This document shows, in pieces, positions 63,516 through 64,000 of a stretch of 64,000 nucleotides of DNA. How positions within the stretch are numbered: position 1 is the first letter of the stretch; every line of letters starts with the position of its first letter. A program made the translations under genes and the position numbers. Source of the stretch: Eubacterium ruminantium (lineage in GTDB: Bacteria > Bacillota > Clostridia > Lachnospirales > Lachnospiraceae); assembly GCA_900108205.1 (NCBI GenBank), contig FNUU01000004.1, positions 185,338 to 249,337 of the forward strand. Reading direction: 5' to 3'. Under the pieces are notes generated by a model. The model did no database searches, had not been told where the DNA came from, and saw only the letters and a list, made by a program, of their open reading frames with translations.

Positions 63516-64000
63516 TTAACGAGTAATTTCATCTAGTGCATTATTAAATGAAATCATAGCTTTTTCTAAATCGATTGATGGAATAGAACTAAAACCAACT
63601 AATATTTGATTTTCAGCACACTTCTCATGTAATATCCAGTAACGCTCCGTTGAATATATACCGATTCCATATTTTTCCATTATTTGCATAATCTGTGTTC
63701 TATTAAGATTCGTATTAATATTCATTAAAAAATGCAATCCTGCTTCTGTTCCTAATAACTCTATATCATCTCTCTTTAGATGTTCTAGAATATAATCATG
63801 CTTTCTTTTATAAAATGTTCTTATAGCTCTTAATCCATTTTCATATTCTCCGGATTCTATGTATTCGGCCAATGCCTCCTGAATGAGTGTTGGTACATTT
63901 GAATTTGATACTTTATATTTTTCGTTATAAGTCGACAATAGTTTTTCCGGTAGTACTAGATACGCTATTCTAAGATCAGGAGCTAACGATTTTGAAAATG
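63516..64000 (-). CDS. PLP-dependent aminotransferase domain, MocR/GntR-type, 5' part beyond window
   Basis: The last 161 codons of an aminotransferase-fold protein. The visible part starts FSKSLAPDLRIAYLVLP, where the lysine in FSK is the PLP attachment residue. It continues with LIQEALAEYIESG and GLHFLMNI and ends with the small C-terminal domain. This matches MocR/PdxR-like regulators, which have an N-terminal GntR DNA-binding domain outside the window. An internal ATG at 63938 is not the start. Confidence 0.85.
   Translation of the reverse strand, partial: FSKSLAPDLRIAYLVLPEKLLSTYNEKYKVSNSNVPTLIQEALAEYIESGEYENGLRAIRTFYKRKHDYILEHLKRDDIELLGTEAGLHFLMNINTNLNRTQIMQIMEKYGIGIYSTERYWILHEKCAENQILVGFSSIPSIDLEKAMISFNNALDEITR

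Overview
The window reads as chromosomal DNA of a low-to-moderate GC, anaerobic Firmicute, most likely a Lachnospiraceae-type Clostridium. The grounds are strong AGGAGG ribosome binding sites, an EFR1-type ferredoxin-flavodoxin protein, a DUF6110-type protein beside a P-type ATPase, Rpn-family nuclease genes, ABC/TetR and ABC/two-component pairs, and many T-rich hairpin terminators. No rRNA, tRNA, CRISPR array or complete insertion sequence was seen. The genus cannot be named from the sequence alone.

Layout. 1-0.9 kb: cysteine synthase (cut by the window edge). 1.1-5.8 kb: a three-gene ABC exporter and a two-component system. A four-fold 11-bp direct repeat in front of the ABC operon is a likely response-regulator site. 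6.0-12.4 kb: an unusual cluster made of a NUDIX/winged-helix (NrtR-like) regulator, a divergent adenylosuccinate-synthetase-like enzyme, a VWA protein, an unknown 193-residue protein and, divergently, a MutS-like ATPase. The regulator gene and the divergent intergenic region carry copies of one palindrome set in the same register over promoter-like hexamers. The synthetase-like and MutS-like genes are each followed by related short tandem repeats. 15.8-20.1 kb: sodium-linked transport genes (CDF, NhaC-type, SstT). 24-27.6 kb: glycogen phosphorylase and an AraC regulator.

Between and among these lie five very large (764-1303 residues) charged, helical, apparently cytoplasmic proteins of unknown function (12.4-15.6, 20.5-24.1, 27.7-31.1, 32.4-36.3 and 36.8-39.1 kb). 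They look like diverged members of one family. Four of the five have the same long promoter signature, GTTGCGCTTTTGTTGC followed by a -10 box, so they probably form a regulon. Together with the 6-12 kb cluster this is the part of the window most likely to hold an undescribed system.

39-43 kb is a scrap zone: a truncated membrane-protein start, a 7-bp VNTR, an Rpn nuclease, and fused or truncated pieces of sulfur-transfer genes (rhodanese, TtcA C-terminus, PatB/MalY N-terminus, DsrE-like) around an intact HD-domain gene. 43-64 kb is ordinary accessory and core metabolism: ZIP metal transporter, flavodoxin, enolase, a heterodimer-type ABC exporter with a TetR gene, a MacB/FtsX-type ABC pair with a divergent TetR and two matching operators, a metal P-type ATPase with a DUF6110-type protein, a MerR/aldo-keto reductase pair with a 19-bp-spacer promoter, an EFR1 protein, GNAT, an MBL hydrolase, a membrane protein and a TetR gene with a 53-bp dyad, and the 3' part of a PLP-dependent aminotransferase gene cut by the right edge.

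All functional statements rest on reading motifs by eye. No database search was run.
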